From assembly GCF_006438915.1 (NCBI RefSeq), contig NZ_RCZE01000005.1, forward strand, positions 124,001 through 188,000: DNA of 64,000 nt. The letters run 5' to 3'. The translations under genes and the position numbers were made by a program. Under the pieces are notes generated by a model that was not told the origin of the DNA, ran no database searches, and saw only the letters and a list, made by a program, of their open reading frames with translations. This stretch comes from Pseudomonas arsenicoxydans (GTDB lineage: Bacteria; Pseudomonadota; Gammaproteobacteria; Pseudomonadales; Pseudomonadaceae). Of this stretch, positions 38,801 to 52,645 are shown piece by piece; position 1 is the first letter of the stretch; each line of letters begins with the position of its first letter.

Positions 38801-39494
38801 GTATATCCGTTGCTGCGGTGATGGCTGAATATGGTTTCGCTCTTACAGCGACTCACTTTTCCAGACGCCGAAAAGTAAGCAAAAGGCTTCGCCCCGGCGT
38901 ACGGCACTTCGCTAAGGCTCAGTGTTCCCTCGCTACGGTATCCATCAGGGGGCATCGCCTACGGTCTGCTTCGCGACGACCTCCTCTCGATGTGTGCGGC
39001 TTCGCCGCACGGCGCTACGCGCCTACCCCCCTGATGAACACCTACGCTCGGCCTGCCGAAGGGGCGAAAGATCAAAAGCAGATCAAGGTCAAAAGCCAAA
39101 GCCAAAGCCAAAGCCAAAGCCAATCTAAAATTTCGAGCCTCCCACAACCCCTACAGTAATCCCCCACGCCTCTCTCCACTCAACAGGCCGAGCGTTAGCT
39201 CGCCTGCAGCTTTTGATTCACCCGCCCCGTCGGGAGGCTGAGTGGAGGTGTTCATCTGGGGATCAGGCGCGTAGCGCCGTGCGGCGAAGCCGCACACATC
39301 GAGAGGAGGTGCAGCGAAGCAAACCGTAGGCGATGTCCCCAGATGAATACCGGAGCGAAGGAACCCCGAGCCCCAGCGAGGGGCCGGACGCCAGGGGCGA
39401 AGACCTTTGCTTCCTTTGGGGCGTTTGCCAAAGGGAGTCGCTGTAAGAGCGAAACCTATAGCCGCCGTTACCGCAGCAACGGATATACACCCAA
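38795..39494. repeat. 0.7-kb imperfect inverted repeat between infA and clpA
   Basis: The outer ends are TTGGGTGTATATCCGTTGCT (38795) and AGCAACGGATATACACCCAA (to 39494). Inner matches in opposite orientation include TTTCGCTCTTACAGCGACTC against GAGTCGCTGTAAGAGCGAAA, and TGTGCGGCTTCGCCGCACGG against CCGTGCGGCGAAGCCGCACA. The arms are about 270-300 bases and the spacer (39060-39200) holds a short tandem repeat. Open frames across it read from each arm and are not gene-like. It resembles long intergenic repeats dispersed in Pseudomonas. The 855 bases from infA to clpA hold no gene otherwise. Confidence 0.85.
39092..39122. repeat. AAAGCC hexanucleotide tandem repeat
   Basis: Five consecutive AAAGCC-type units in the spacer of the long inverted repeat. 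Length variation between strains is likely. Confidence 0.8.
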
Positions 39495-39505
39495 CCCCAT
39501 AGACA

Positions 39506-39530
39506 GCAAAAAGGCGCCCAAAGGCGCCTT
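39506..39530 (-). terminator. clpA rho-independent terminator
   Basis: Stem AAGGCGCC/GGCGCCTT with a four-base loop. On the minus strand it is followed by T residues (39506-39510 read AAAAA region on plus). It sits 25 bases after the clpA stop. Confidence 0.82.
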
Positions 39531-39555
39531 TCGCTTTACAACAGATCAACAGCCG

Positions 39556-41826
39556 TCAGGCCATCTCAGCAGTGGTCTCAAACTCAAAGGTCAACTCACC
39601 ATCCTTGAGATCAATGTGCACCACACCACCATGATCAGCCAGCTCACCGAAGAGAATCTCCTCAGCCAGCGGACGCTTGATCTTGTCCTGGATCAAACGC
39701 GCCATTGGACGAGCGCCCATTGCCGTGTCGTAGCCTCCCACCGCCAGCCAGCCGCGCGCTGCGTCCGTCACTTCCAACTGCACGCGCTTGTCTTCCAACT
39801 GCGCCTGAAGCTCGGTAAGGAACTTGTCCACCACACTTTTGATGACCTCATGACTCAGGCGACCAAACTGGATAATGGTGTCCAGGCGATTGCGGAACTC
39901 CGGCGTAAAGCTCTTCTTGATCACCTCCATCGCATCAGACGAGTGATCCTGATGCGTGAAACCGATCGAAGCACGCGCTGCCGTTTCGGCACCGGCGTTG
40001 GTCGTCATGATGACGATCACGTTACGGAAATCCGCCTTGCGCCCGTTGTTATCGGTCAGCGTACCGTGGTCCATGACCTGCAACAGCAAGTTAAAGACTT
40101 CCGGATGCGCCTTCTCGATCTCATCGAGCAACAGCACGCAGTGAGGCTGCTTGGTGATGGCTTCAGTCAGCAGACCGCCCTGATCGAACCCGACATAACC
40201 TGGAGGCGCACCGATCAGACGCGAGACGGTGTGGCGCTCCATGTATTCGGACATATCAAAACGAACCAGCTCGATGCCCATCGCTTTCGCAAGCTGACGA
40301 GCCGCTTCGGTTTTACCGACACCGGTCGGCCCTGCGAACAGGAACGAACCGACAGGCTTGTCAGGCGACTTCAGCCCGGCACGGGACAGTTTGATCGCGG
40401 TCGACAATGAGTCGATTGCGGCATCCTGACCAAACACCGTCAGCTTCAGGTCACGCTCAAGGTTGCGCAGCAGCTCTCTGTCAGAGCTGTTGACATGCTT
40501 GGGCGGAATCCGCGCGATTTTCGCGACGATGTCCTCGACCTGAGGCACTTCGATGCGCTTCACGCGCTTCTCGATCGGTTGCAGACGCTGGTAGGCGCCC
40601 GCTTCGTCGATCACGTCGATGGCTTTGTCCGGCATGTGCCGGTCATTGATGTAGCGCGATGCCAGTTCGGCAGCGGCACGCAACGCTTCATCGCTGTATT
40701 CGATGTTGTGGTGCGCTTCGAAACGACCTTTCAGGCCGCGCAGGATACCGATGGTGTCTTCCACCGAAGGCTCCGACACATCGACCTTCTGGAAGCGGCG
40801 TGCCAAGGCACGATCCTTCTCGAAAATTCCGCGGAATTCCTGGAACGTGGTCGAACCGATGCAACGGATATCACCCGAGGACAGCAGCGGCTTGAGTAGG
40901 TTCGAGGCATCCATGACGCCACCGGACGCGGCACCCGCACCGATAATGGTGTGGATCTCGTCGATGAACAGGATCGCCTGCGGACGTTTTTTCAGCTCAT
41001 TAAGCAACGCCTTGAAGCGCTTCTCGAAGTCGCCACGGTATTTGGTCCCGGCCAGCAAGGCGCCCAGATCAAGGGAATACACCACGCTGTTGGCCAGCAG
41101 GTCTGGCACCTGGTTGTCGACAATACGTTTGGCCAAGCCTTCGGCAATCGCGGTTTTACCCACACCCGCCTCGCCCACCAGCAGCGGATTGTTCTTGCGA
41201 CGACGCGCGAGGATCTGCGCGACACGCTCGACTTCCAGCTCACGGCCTACCAACGGATCGATACGACCCTGGCGCGCGAGTTCGTTGAGGTTGCTGGCAT
41301 AAGCATCCAGAGGATTGCCTGAAGATGAAGACTCACCGCCCTCGTCGTCCTGCATATCTTGCTCACCTTCAGAGTGATCGCCATGCCCGGGCACTTTGGA
41401 AATGCCATGGGCGATGTAGTTGACGACATCGATGCGCGCAACGCTCTGCTGTTTCAGCAGGAACACTGCCTGACTTTCTTGCTCACTGAAGATCGCGACG
41501 AGCACGTTGGCGCCAGTCACTTCGCGTTTGCCCGAGCTCTGTACGTGGAACACAGCACGCTGCAATACGCGCTGGAAGCCCAGGGTTGGCTGGGTCTCAC
41601 GATCCTCGTCATGGACGGGGATCAATGGCGTCGTGGAGTCGATGAACTCCTGCAGATCATGCTTGAGTTTGTCGAGGTTTGCGCCGCACGCACGCAAAAC
41701 GGTGGCGGCAGCCTCATTGTCCAATAGGGCCAGCAGGAGATGTTCGACGGTCATAAATTCATGACGCTTCGAACGGGCCTCCTTGAAGGCTAGATTGAGG
41801 GTGACTTCGAGCTCGCGGTTTAACAT
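39556..41826 (-). CDS. clpA: ATP-dependent Clp protease ATP-binding subunit ClpA
   Basis: 756 residues. N-terminal ClpS-binding repeat domain (1-145), then two AAA+ modules: Walker A GEAGVGKTAIAEGL with Walker B LFIDEIHTIIGAG, and Walker A GPTGVGKTEAARQL with VLLLDEIEKAHPEVFN. There is no ClpB middle domain, and an IGF/IGL-type ClpP loop region follows the second module. It unfolds substrates for ClpP; N-degron substrates arrive via ClpS. 30 bases separate it from clpS, so clpS-clpA form one operon. Confidence 0.97.
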   Translation of the reverse strand: MLNRELEVTLNLAFKEARSKRHEFMTVEHLLLALLDNEAAATVLRACGANLDKLKHDLQEFIDSTTPLIPVHDEDRETQPTLGFQRVLQRAVFHVQSSGKREVTGANVLVAIFSEQESQAVFLLKQQSVARIDVVNYIAHGISKVPGHGDHSEGEQDMQDDEGGESSSSGNPLDAYASNLNELARQGRIDPLVGRELEVERVAQILARRRKNNPLLVGEAGVGKTAIAEGLAKRIVDNQVPDLLANSVVYSLDLGALLAGTKYRGDFEKRFKALLNELKKRPQAILFIDEIHTIIGAGAASGGVMDASNLLKPLLSSGDIRCIGSTTFQEFRGIFEKDRALARRFQKVDVSEPSVEDTIGILRGLKGRFEAHHNIEYSDEALRAAAELASRYINDRHMPDKAIDVIDEAGAYQRLQPIEKRVKRIEVPQVEDIVAKIARIPPKHVNSSDRELLRNLERDLKLTVFGQDAAIDSLSTAIKLSRAGLKSPDKPVGSFLFAGPTGVGKTEAARQLAKAMGIELVRFDMSEYMERHTVSRLIGAPPGYVGFDQGGLLTEAITKQPHCVLLLDEIEKAHPEVFNLLLQVMDHGTLTDNNGRKADFRNVIVIMTTNAGAETAARASIGFTHQDHSSDAMEVIKKSFTPEFRNRLDTIIQFGRLSHEVIKSVVDKFLTELQAQLEDKRVQLEVTDAARGWLAVGGYDTAMGARPMARLIQDKIKRPLAEEILFGELADHGGVVHIDLKDGELTFEFETTAEMA

Positions 41827-41856
41827 AGCTTCACCTCATACCCAAGTGGTCGGCGA

Positions 41857-42219
41857 TTAACCGTCCTTCTCGATTTCACAGAGTAGCGGATGCTGGCTTT
41901 CCCTGGCGTACTGGTTGACCTGCATGGCCTTTGTCTCGGCGATGTCGCGGGTAAACACTCCACATACTGCCCGCCCTTCTGTATGGACGGCCAGCATGAC
42001 CTTGGTCGCCAGCTCGCGATTCAGGTTAAAAAACACCTCGAGCACTTCGACGACGAAATCCATCGGTGTGTAGTCATCGTTGAACAAAACCACCTTGTAC
42101 ATCGGCGGCGCCTGTAAAGCAGGCTTTGCCTCCTGAACAGCAATACCCGCTGAATCGTCGTCGTGTGAATCAGGATGATCCTGATTGAATGTTAGTCGAA
42201 TCTGGCTGATTGCATGCAT
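41857..42219 (-). CDS. clpS: ClpS adaptor for N-degron substrates
   Basis: 120 residues. Conserved ClpS core [21 protein letters not shown], then [19 protein letters not shown]. It binds N-terminal Leu/Phe/Tyr/Trp and delivers the protein to ClpA. The flexible N-terminus is about 35 residues. Divergent from cspD. Confidence 0.96.
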   Translation of the reverse strand: MHAISQIRLTFNQDHPDSHDDDSAGIAVQEAKPALQAPPMYKVVLFNDDYTPMDFVVEVLEVFFNLNRELATKVMLAVHTEGRAVCGVFTRDIAETKAMQVNQYARESQHPLLCEIEKDG

Positions 42220-42407
42220 GGAAAGAAAGGTTCGTCAGTTGTGCTAAGACAGTGGTGGGGGCGCCCAGGGACGATTTCAACTCCGACCGCCCGGTCACCT
42301 TGACTATCGGGAAAACGGTGTTACAACCAATAGAGCCCACAGTGGGTAAAAAAGGTCCGCGGAGTCAATCTTATTTCCAAGATTAGACTGCGGATGTACT
42401 GGATGAT
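42220..42407. other. clpS-cspD divergent spacer
   Basis: 188 bases between the divergent genes before the cspD palindrome. It should carry both promoters; none is assigned confidently. Confidence 0.4.
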
Positions 42408-42423
42408 ACTCCAGTGATGGAGT
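42408..42423 (+). promoter_or_regulatory. Palindrome in the cspD leader
   Basis: ACTCCA and TGGAGT form a perfect inverted repeat with a GTGA loop, ending nine bases before the GAGGGA ribosome site of cspD. It could be an operator or a small mRNA hairpin affecting translation. This is seen in sequence only. Confidence 0.4.
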
Positions 42424-42444
42424 CTGTTGCAGAGGGATATGAGC

Positions 42445-42726
42445 ATGGCAGTCGGCAAGGTGAAATGGTTCAACAACGCCAAGGGATTCGGTTTCATTAA
42501 CACCGACGCCAGAGAAGGTCGTGACGAGGATGGCAAGGCAATCGATTTCTTTGCCCACTATTCGGCCATCAAGATGGACGGCTACAAGACCCTCAAGGCT
42601 GGACAGAACGTCAGCTTCGAGATTATTCAGGGCCCCAAGGGATTGCACGCCGTGAATATTGGTGCAGCGCCGTCAGTGAGCGAACCTGTCGCTCCCGCCC
42701 TCCAGCAGGAGACAGTATCGAACTGA
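42445..42726 (+). CDS. cspD: Cold-shock-domain protein CspD
   Basis: 93 residues from the second ATG (42445), since GAGGGA lies 7 bases before it and abuts the first ATG at 42439. Cold-shock domain: [19 protein letters not shown] (RNP1), then DFFAHYSAI (RNP2) and [20 protein letters not shown]. The longer C-terminal tail is as in CspD, an inhibitor of replication in slow-growing cells, rather than CspA. It lies opposite clpS, the usual place of cspD. Confidence 0.92.
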   Translation: MAVGKVKWFNNAKGFGFINTDAREGRDEDGKAIDFFAHYSAIKMDGYKTLKAGQNVSFEIIQGPKGLHAVNIGAAPSVSEPVAPALQQETVSN

Positions 42727-42746
42727 CGCGACCGGCATCCAGACAT

Positions 42747-42776
42747 GAAAAAACCGCCCGAGGGCGGTTTTTTTTG
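42747..42776. terminator. Bidirectional terminator between cspD and icd
   Basis: Stem AAACCGCC/GGCGGTTT with A run on the left and T run on the right, so it can serve convergent cspD (+) and icd (-). Confidence 0.9.
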
Positions 42777-42787
42777 TGCCAGCTCGC

Positions 42788-44044
42788 TTACATATGCGAG
42801 ATCAGCGCATCACCAAAGCCGGAAGACGACACCAGCTTCGCGCCATCCATCAGACGTTCGAAGTCATAGGTCACGGTCTTGGCGGAAATCGCGCCGTTGG
42901 TGCCCTTGATGATCAGGTCGGCCGCTTCGGTCCATCCCATGTGACGCAGCATCATTTCAGCAGACAGGATCAGCGAGCCCGGGTTGACCTGGTCCTTGCC
43001 GGCGTACTTCGGCGCAGTACCGTGGGTCGCTTCGAACATCGCAATGGTGTCGGACAGGTTGGCACCCGGTGCGATACCGATACCGCCCACTTCCGCCGCC
43101 AGGGCGTCGGAGAGGTAGTCGCCGTTCAGGTTCAGGGTCGCGATCACATCGTATTCGGCCGGGCGCAGCAGGATCTGCTGGAGCATGGCGTCAGCGATGG
43201 CGTCCTTGACGATGACGTTCTTGCCGGTTTTCGGGTTTTTGAATTGCATCCACGGACCGCCGTCGAGCAGCGTCGCACCGAATTCTTCAGCCGCCACTTC
43301 GTAGGCCCACTCTTTGAAGGCACCTTCGGTGAACTTCATGATGTTGCCTTTGTGCACGATGGTCAGCGAATCGCGGTCGTTGTCGACCACATACTGCAGG
43401 GCCTTGCGCGCCAGACGTTTGGTGCCTTGCAGCGAAACCGGCTTGATGCCGATACCGCAGTTTTCGTCGAAACGGATCTTGGTGACGCCCATTTCATCTT
43501 TGAGGAACTTGATGACTTTGGTCGCTTCCGGCGAACCGGCTTTCCACTCGATACCGGCGTAGATGTCTTCCGAGTTCTCACGGAAGATCGTCATGTCGAC
43601 GTCGCCTGGCTTTTTCACCGGACTAGGCACGCCTTCGAACCAGCGCACAGGGCGCAGGCACACATAAAGGTCGAGTTGTTGACGCAGGGCCACGTTCAGG
43701 GAACGAATGCCGCCACCGACCGGGGTGGTCAAAGGGCCCTTGATGGAAACCACGTAATCCTTGACTGCGTCCAGGGTTTCCTGAGGTAGCCAGGTGTCCT
43801 GATCGTAAACCTGAGTCGCTTTTTCCCCGGCGTAGACTTCCATCCAGGAAATTTTGCGCTCGCCGCCGTAAGCCTTCTTAACAGCAGCATCGACAACCTT
43901 GATCATGACCGGGCTGATATCAACGCCAATACCATCGCCTTCGATGAAGGGAATGATCGGGTTGTTAGGAACATTGAGAGAATGGTCCGCGTTGACGGTG
44001 ATTTTGTCGCCGACTGCTGGAACCTGAATCTTCTTGTATCCCAT
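42788..44044 (-). CDS. icd: NADP-dependent isocitrate dehydrogenase (dimeric)
   Basis: 418 residues from ATG 44044 (GGAG upstream). Homodimeric IDH family: [12 protein letters not shown], the phosphorylatable Ser motif [26 protein letters not shown], and [19 protein letters not shown]. It converts isocitrate to 2-oxoglutarate. The Ser in IRSLN is the AceK phosphorylation site in E. coli, allowing flow to the glyoxylate shunt (aceA here). Divergent from the monomeric idh. Confidence 0.96.
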   Translation of the reverse strand: MGYKKIQVPAVGDKITVNADHSLNVPNNPIIPFIEGDGIGVDISPVMIKVVDAAVKKAYGGERKISWMEVYAGEKATQVYDQDTWLPQETLDAVKDYVVSIKGPLTTPVGGGIRSLNVALRQQLDLYVCLRPVRWFEGVPSPVKKPGDVDMTIFRENSEDIYAGIEWKAGSPEATKVIKFLKDEMGVTKIRFDENCGIGIKPVSLQGTKRLARKALQYVVDNDRDSLTIVHKGNIMKFTEGAFKEWAYEVAAEEFGATLLDGGPWMQFKNPKTGKNVIVKDAIADAMLQQILLRPAEYDVIATLNLNGDYLSDALAAEVGGIGIAPGANLSDTIAMFEATHGTAPKYAGKDQVNPGSLILSAEMMLRHMGWTEAADLIIKGTNGAISAKTVTYDFERLMDGAKLVSSSGFGDALISHM

Positions 44045-46775
<2,731 letters not shown>

Positions 46776-46795
46776 GGCTGTAAGGATGCAAAGAA

Positions 46796-46820
46796 GCCCC
46801 GGCCATGTGCCGGGGTTTCT
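46796..46820 (+). terminator. idh rho-independent terminator
   Basis: Stem CCCCGGC/GCCGGGG followed by TTTCTGTTT, 20 bases after the stop. Confidence 0.8.
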
Positions 46821-46855
46821 GTTTGTGGTGCACATTACTCTGTGAACACCGGACC

Positions 46856-46948
46856 ATGTGGGAGCGGGCTTGCTCGCGAAGGCGGTTTATCATTCAACAT
46901 TGATGCTGGCAGACCCACCGCTTTCGCGAGCAAGCCCGCTCCCACATT
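46856..46948. repeat. REP doublet, class TGTGGGAGCGGG
   Basis: ATGTGGGAGCGGGCTTGCTC at the left and GAGCAAGCCCGCTCCCACAT at the right, perfect inverted ends. Confidence 0.88.
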
Positions 46949-46984
46949 GACGGTGTTTCACTATTTAAAATTCGAGGAAGCTTC

Positions 46985-47431
46985 ATGGACTGGAAACCCC
47001 ACATCACCGTCGCCACCATCGTCGAAGACAACGGCCGCTTCCTGATGGTCGAAGAGCTCAAACACGGTCGTGTCGTACTCAATCAACCCGCCGGCCACCT
47101 CGATCCGAATGAAACCCTGATCGAAGCCGCGGTACGCGAAACCCTCGAAGAAACCGGCTGGGACGTCGAAACCACCGGCGTAGTCGGCATTTACCTGTAC
47201 ACCGCCCCGAGCAACGGCGTGACGTACCAACGGGTTTGCTTTATCGCAAAACCACTTAAACACCACCCGGACTATCAACTGGATGACGGCATCGTCGGCG
47301 CCAAGTGGCTGACGCGTGACGAATTGCTGGAACAGCGCGCAAACTGGCGCAGTGAGCTGATCATCCGCTGCATCGATGATTATCTGGTCGGCAATCACTT
47401 CGGTCTCGAACTGATCCGCCCTTCTCTTTAG
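46985..47431 (+). CDS. nudJ: Nudix hydrolase, NudJ type
   Basis: 148 residues. Nudix box GHLDPNETLIEAAVRETLEE. The N-terminus (WKPHITVATIVEDNGRFLMVEE) and its place just upstream of mnmA match NudJ (YmfB), which hydrolyses HMP-PP and nucleoside phosphates. The reaction is inferred from that match. It is 59 bases from mnmA, with a possible -10 element TAGAAT at about 47451. Confidence 0.85.
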   Translation: MDWKPHITVATIVEDNGRFLMVEELKHGRVVLNQPAGHLDPNETLIEAAVRETLEETGWDVETTGVVGIYLYTAPSNGVTYQRVCFIAKPLKHHPDYQLDDGIVGAKWLTRDELLEQRANWRSELIIRCIDDYLVGNHFGLELIRPSL

Positions 47432-47490
47432 CCTTGCGGGCTCCAGCCTGCTAGAATCGCGTCCTTTTTCAAGACACTCATTGAATCCCT

Positions 47491-48624
47491 ATGCGTGATC
47501 CAGCCCCTTCTGACACACAAAAGAAGCGCGTCATTGTCGGCATGTCCGGCGGCGTGGACTCTTCCGTTTCCGCTCTCCTGCTGATCGAGCAGGGTTATGA
47601 GGTGGAAGGCCTGTTCATGAAGAACTGGGAAGAAGACGATGGAACGGAATACTGCACCGCCATGGACGACCTGGCGGATGCGCAGGCTGTGTGCGACAAG
47701 ATCGGTATCAAGCTGCACACCGCCAACTTCGCCGCCGAGTACTGGGACAACGTGTTCGAGCACTTCCTGGCCGAATACAAGGCCGGTCGCACGCCGAACC
47801 CGGACATCCTGTGCAACCGCGAGATCAAGTTCAAGGCGTTCCTCGACTACGCCATGATGCTCGGCGCTGACCTGATCGCCACCGGCCACTACGTGCGTCG
47901 CCGCGACATCGACGGTCGCACCGAGCTGCTCAAGGGCCTGGACGCGAACAAGGACCAAAGTTACTTCCTGCACGCCGTCGGCGGCGAACAGATCGCCAAG
48001 ACCCTGTTCCCGGTCGGCGAGCTGGAAAAGCCTGAAGTCCGCGCGATTGCCGAGAAATACGAGCTGGCGACCGCGAAGAAAAAGGACTCCACTGGCATCT
48101 GCTTTATCGGCGAACGTCGGTTCAGCGACTTCCTCAAGCAGTACCTGCCGGCGCAGCCGGGCGAGATCAAGACCACCGAAGGCGAAGTGATCGGCCGTCA
48201 CCACGGCTTGATGTACCACACCATTGGCCAGCGCCAGGGCCTGGGCATCGGCGGCTTGAAAGACGCCAGTGACGAGCCGTGGTACGTGCTGATCAAGGAC
48301 CTGGAACACAACGAGTTGATCGTTGGCCAGGGCAATGACCACCCGTACCTGTTCTCCCGCGCCCTGCTCGCTTCGGACATCTATTGGGTCAACCCGGTCG
48401 ATCTGACCGAGCCGCGCAAGCTAACCGCGAAAGTGCGTTATCGCCAGAGTGATCAGCCTTGCACACTGGAGAAAACCGCCACCGGTTACCGCGCCACCTT
48501 CGATGACCCGCAACGCGCGGTCACCCCCGGCCAGTCCGTGGTGTTTTACGACGGAGAAATCTGCTTGGGTGGCGGCGTCATCGAAATTGCCGAGCCGTGG
48601 ACCAGCAAAGGCCAGCAACAATGA
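47491..48624 (+). CDS. mnmA: tRNA-specific 2-thiouridylase
   Basis: 377 residues. PP-loop [15 protein letters not shown], first catalytic Cys in [13 protein letters not shown], second in [12 protein letters not shown], and tRNA-binding [19 protein letters not shown]. It installs 2-thiouridine at U34 using sulfur from TusE (25327-25662 here). It overlaps hflD by four bases (ATGA). Confidence 0.96.
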   Translation: MRDPAPSDTQKKRVIVGMSGGVDSSVSALLLIEQGYEVEGLFMKNWEEDDGTEYCTAMDDLADAQAVCDKIGIKLHTANFAAEYWDNVFEHFLAEYKAGRTPNPDILCNREIKFKAFLDYAMMLGADLIATGHYVRRRDIDGRTELLKGLDANKDQSYFLHAVGGEQIAKTLFPVGELEKPEVRAIAEKYELATAKKKDSTGICFIGERRFSDFLKQYLPAQPGEIKTTEGEVIGRHHGLMYHTIGQRQGLGIGGLKDASDEPWYVLIKDLEHNELIVGQGNDHPYLFSRALLASDIYWVNPVDLTEPRKLTAKVRYRQSDQPCTLEKTATGYRATFDDPQRAVTPGQSVVFYDGEICLGGGVIEIAEPWTSKGQQQ

Positions 48625-49244
48625 GCCCCACTCAGGAGCAACTGACGGCGCTGGGCGGCGTGTTTCTCGCCGCTGTCCTCGTCGACAAGATTGCCAAGAC
48701 CGGCCAGACCACCGAAGCCGGCCTGACCTGCATGCTCGGCAGCCTGCTGATTCGCGACCCCAAGGACACCCTGGAAGTCTACGGCGGTGATGACCTCAAT
48801 CTGCGCGAAGGTTATCGCGCTTTGGTGGGCGCACTTGAACGCGACCCGAGCGCCCTTCAGCGCGAACCTTTGCGCTACGCGCTGGCGATGCTCGGCCTGG
48901 AGCGCCAACTGGCCAAGCGCAACGACATGCTGGACGTCATTGGCAAGCGCTTGCCGCAGATTCAATCCCAGGTCGAGCACTTCGGCCCGGCTCACGAAAA
49001 CGTGATCGCTGCGTGTGGCGCGCTGTATCAGGACACCCTGAGCACCTTGCGCCAACGGATTCAGGTCCACGGCGACATGCGCAACCTGCAGCAGCCGAGC
49101 AATGCCTCGAAAATCCGCGCCCTGTTGCTGGCCGGAATTCGCTCGGCGCGCCTGTGGCGGCAGTTGGGCGGTCATCGCTGGCAGCTGGTGATCAGCCGTC
49201 GCAAATTATTGAAAGAGCTTTACCCCTTGATGCGTAACGAATAA
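48621..49244 (+). CDS. hflD: High frequency lysogenization protein HflD homolog
   Basis: 207 residues overlapping mnmA. HflD family: [44 protein letters not shown], and [26 protein letters not shown] peripheral membrane protein known in E. coli for affecting lambda CII; its cellular role is unclear. The mnmA-hflD-purB order is conserved in gammaproteobacteria. Confidence 0.92.
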   Translation: MSPTQEQLTALGGVFLAAVLVDKIAKTGQTTEAGLTCMLGSLLIRDPKDTLEVYGGDDLNLREGYRALVGALERDPSALQREPLRYALAMLGLERQLAKRNDMLDVIGKRLPQIQSQVEHFGPAHENVIAACGALYQDTLSTLRQRIQVHGDMRNLQQPSNASKIRALLLAGIRSARLWRQLGGHRWQLVISRRKLLKELYPLMRNE

Positions 49245-49281
49245 GTCACGCAGACAGCTATTTACTCCGCATTACGCGTAA

Positions 49282-50739
<1,458 letters not shown>

Positions 50740-50760
50740 TTGACCGCTGGACCTGCTTGA

Positions 50761-50786
50761 GACGCCCGGCCGCGCCGGGCGTTTTT
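50761..50786 (+). terminator. purB rho-independent terminator
   Basis: Stem ACGCCCGGC/GCCGGGCGT with a short CGC loop, then T5. Confidence 0.9.
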
Positions 50787-50825
50787 ATTCCTGTCTAAAA
50801 AGTAGTTTTTTTCAATAGGTTACAC

Positions 50826-51995
50826 ATGAATCCTGACATTCCTCTTCAACTTCTGGGCGGCATCACGGCGCGCGAATTCCTGCGCGACTACTGGCAGAAA
50901 AAACCGCTGCTGATCCGCCAGGCGATTCCTGATTTCGAAAGCCCGATCGACGCCGACGAACTGGCCGGCCTGGCGCTGGAAGAAGAAGTCGAATCGCGCC
51001 TGGTGATCGAGAACGGCGAGCGCCCATGGGAATTGCGCCGCGGCCCGTTCGCCGAAGACGAATTTAGCAAACTGCCGGAACGCGACTGGACCTTGCTGGT
51101 TCAAGCGGTCGATCAGTTTGTGCCGGAAGTCAGCGAACTGCTGGAACACTTCCGCTTCCTGCCGAGCTGGCGTGTTGACGACGTGATGATCAGCTTCGCC
51201 GCCCCAGGTGGCAGCGTCGGTCCGCACTTCGATAACTACGACGTGTTCCTGCTGCAAGGCCACGGCAAGCGCAACTGGAAAATCGGCCAGATGTGCGACT
51301 CCGAAAGCGCCCTGCTGCCACACGCCGACCTGCGCATCCTCGCTGAATTCGAAGCCACCGAAGAATGGGTACTGGAACCGGGCGACATGCTGTACCTGCC
51401 ACCACGCCTGGCTCACTGCGGCGTCGCTGTCGATGACTGCATGACGTACTCGGTGGGTTTCCGCGCGCCGAGCGCCGCCGAAGTGCTGACCCACTTCACT
51501 GACTTCCTCAGCCAGTTCCTGACGGACGAAGAGCGTTACACCGACGCCGACGCTCTACCGGCAGTTGATCCGCACCAGATCCAACACGACGCCCTTGATC
51601 GCCTGAAAAGCCTGCTGGCCGAGCACATGAGCGACGAGCGCCTGCTGCTGACATGGTTTGGCCAGTACATGACCGAACCGCGCTACCCGGAACTGGTGGT
51701 GGGTCCGGAAGAGATCGAGGAAGACGACCTGCTTGCCAGCCTTGAGCAAGGCGCCGTCCTTATCCGTAACCCAAGCGCCCGCCTCGCCTGGTCCGAAGTC
51801 GATGACGACCTGCTGCTGTTCGCCAGCGGCCAGAGCCGTTACCTGCCGGGCAAACTGCGCGAGCTGCTGAAAATGATCTGCGCCGCTGACGCGCTGCACG
51901 TCGACAACTTGGGCGAGTGGCTGAGCGACGAAGACGGCCGTGGCCTGATCTGCGAACTGATCAAGCAAGGCAGCCTGGGGTTTGCTGATGAATAA
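50826..51995 (+). CDS. roxA: Ribosomal protein uL16 arginine hydroxylase (RoxA/YcfD, JmjC)
   Basis: 389 residues. JmjC-type cupin with the Fe(II) facial triad visible as H-x-D (GPHFDNYDVFLLQ) and a later His (LPPRLAHCGVAV), and substrate region VDDVMISFAAPGGSVG. The C-terminal winged-helix part is full length. It hydroxylates an Arg of ribosomal protein L16 using 2-oxoglutarate and O2. It overlaps the GNAT gene downstream by eight bases. Confidence 0.92.
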   Translation: MNPDIPLQLLGGITAREFLRDYWQKKPLLIRQAIPDFESPIDADELAGLALEEEVESRLVIENGERPWELRRGPFAEDEFSKLPERDWTLLVQAVDQFVPEVSELLEHFRFLPSWRVDDVMISFAAPGGSVGPHFDNYDVFLLQGHGKRNWKIGQMCDSESALLPHADLRILAEFEATEEWVLEPGDMLYLPPRLAHCGVAVDDCMTYSVGFRAPSAAEVLTHFTDFLSQFLTDEERYTDADALPAVDPHQIQHDALDRLKSLLAEHMSDERLLLTWFGQYMTEPRYPELVVGPEEIEEDDLLASLEQGAVLIRNPSARLAWSEVDDDLLLFASGQSRYLPGKLRELLKMICAADALHVDNLGEWLSDEDGRGLICELIKQGSLGFADE

Positions 51996-52413
51996 AATTC
52001 ACGTACGTGTCGCAGACTGGCAGAAGGACATCGCCGAGATCCGGCGCATTCGTGAGACGGTGTTCATCGCCGAGCAATCCGTTCCACCTGAGCTGGAATG
52101 GGATGCCGATGACGCCACCGCGGTGCATTTCCTGGCCTACGAAGGCGACTTCCCGATTGGCACCGCTCGCCTGCTGCCCGATGGTCACATCGGCCGGGTA
52201 TCGGTGCTCAAGGACTGGCGCGGCCTGAAGGTCGGCGATGCACTGATGCACGCGGTGATTGGTGAAGCGGAGGAGCGCGGGCTGAAGCAACAAATGCTCA
52301 GCGCGCAAGTGCAAGCCACGGCGTTCTATGAGCGCCTGGGCTTTCATATTCTCAGCGAGGAATTCCTGGAAGCCGGGATTCCGCATGTGGACATGGTGCG
52401 TCACTCCGCCTGA
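51988..52413 (+). CDS. GNAT-family N-acetyltransferase
   Basis: 141 residues, starting inside the roxA end. ElaA/YjcF-like GNAT: IRRIRETVFIAEQSVPPELEWD, then motif A IGRVSVLKDWRGLKVGDALM and C-terminal FYERLGFHILSEEFLEAGIPHVDM. The substrate is unknown. The pair roxA-GNAT is frequent in Pseudomonas, but no functional link can be read from sequence. Confidence 0.87.
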   Translation: MNKIHVRVADWQKDIAEIRRIRETVFIAEQSVPPELEWDADDATAVHFLAYEGDFPIGTARLLPDGHIGRVSVLKDWRGLKVGDALMHAVIGEAEERGLKQQMLSAQVQATAFYERLGFHILSEEFLEAGIPHVDMVRHSA

Positions 52414-52418
52414 TCCCC

Positions 52419-52514
52419 TGTGGCGAGGGGGCTTGCCCCCGTTGGGTCGCGCAGCGGCCCCAAGATTTTAGGGCTGCTACGCAACCCAACGGGGGCAAGC
52501 CCCCTCGCCACAAA
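52419..52514. repeat. REP doublet, class GTGGCGAGGG
   Basis: TGTGGCGAGGGGGCTTGCCC at the left and GGGCAAGCCCCCTCGCCACA at the right, separated by about 55 bases that themselves fold (GCAGCGGCCCC / GGGCTGCTACGC). Confidence 0.88.
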
Positions 52515-52529
52515 GGCCCGCAAGAACAC

Positions 52530-52566
52530 AAAACGCCCCGCCATTTTCGGATGCCGGGGCGTTTTG
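52530..52566. terminator. Terminator after the GNAT gene
   Basis: AAAACGCCCCG and CGGGGCGTTTT form an 11-base stem with a 15-base loop, and a T run follows. The A/T arms would allow function in both directions. Confidence 0.75.
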
Positions 52567-52645
52567 CTGTCTACGATTCAACTTGCACCACGCCGGGCCG
52601 ACAAACTGGCACTATCAACACTTCAAGATGTCGGAGATAACGGAT

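Noticed and set aside
38743..39549. Open frames in the infA-clpA gap
   Set aside because: They are read from the arms of the long inverted repeat on both strands and show no protein-like features or ribosome sites.
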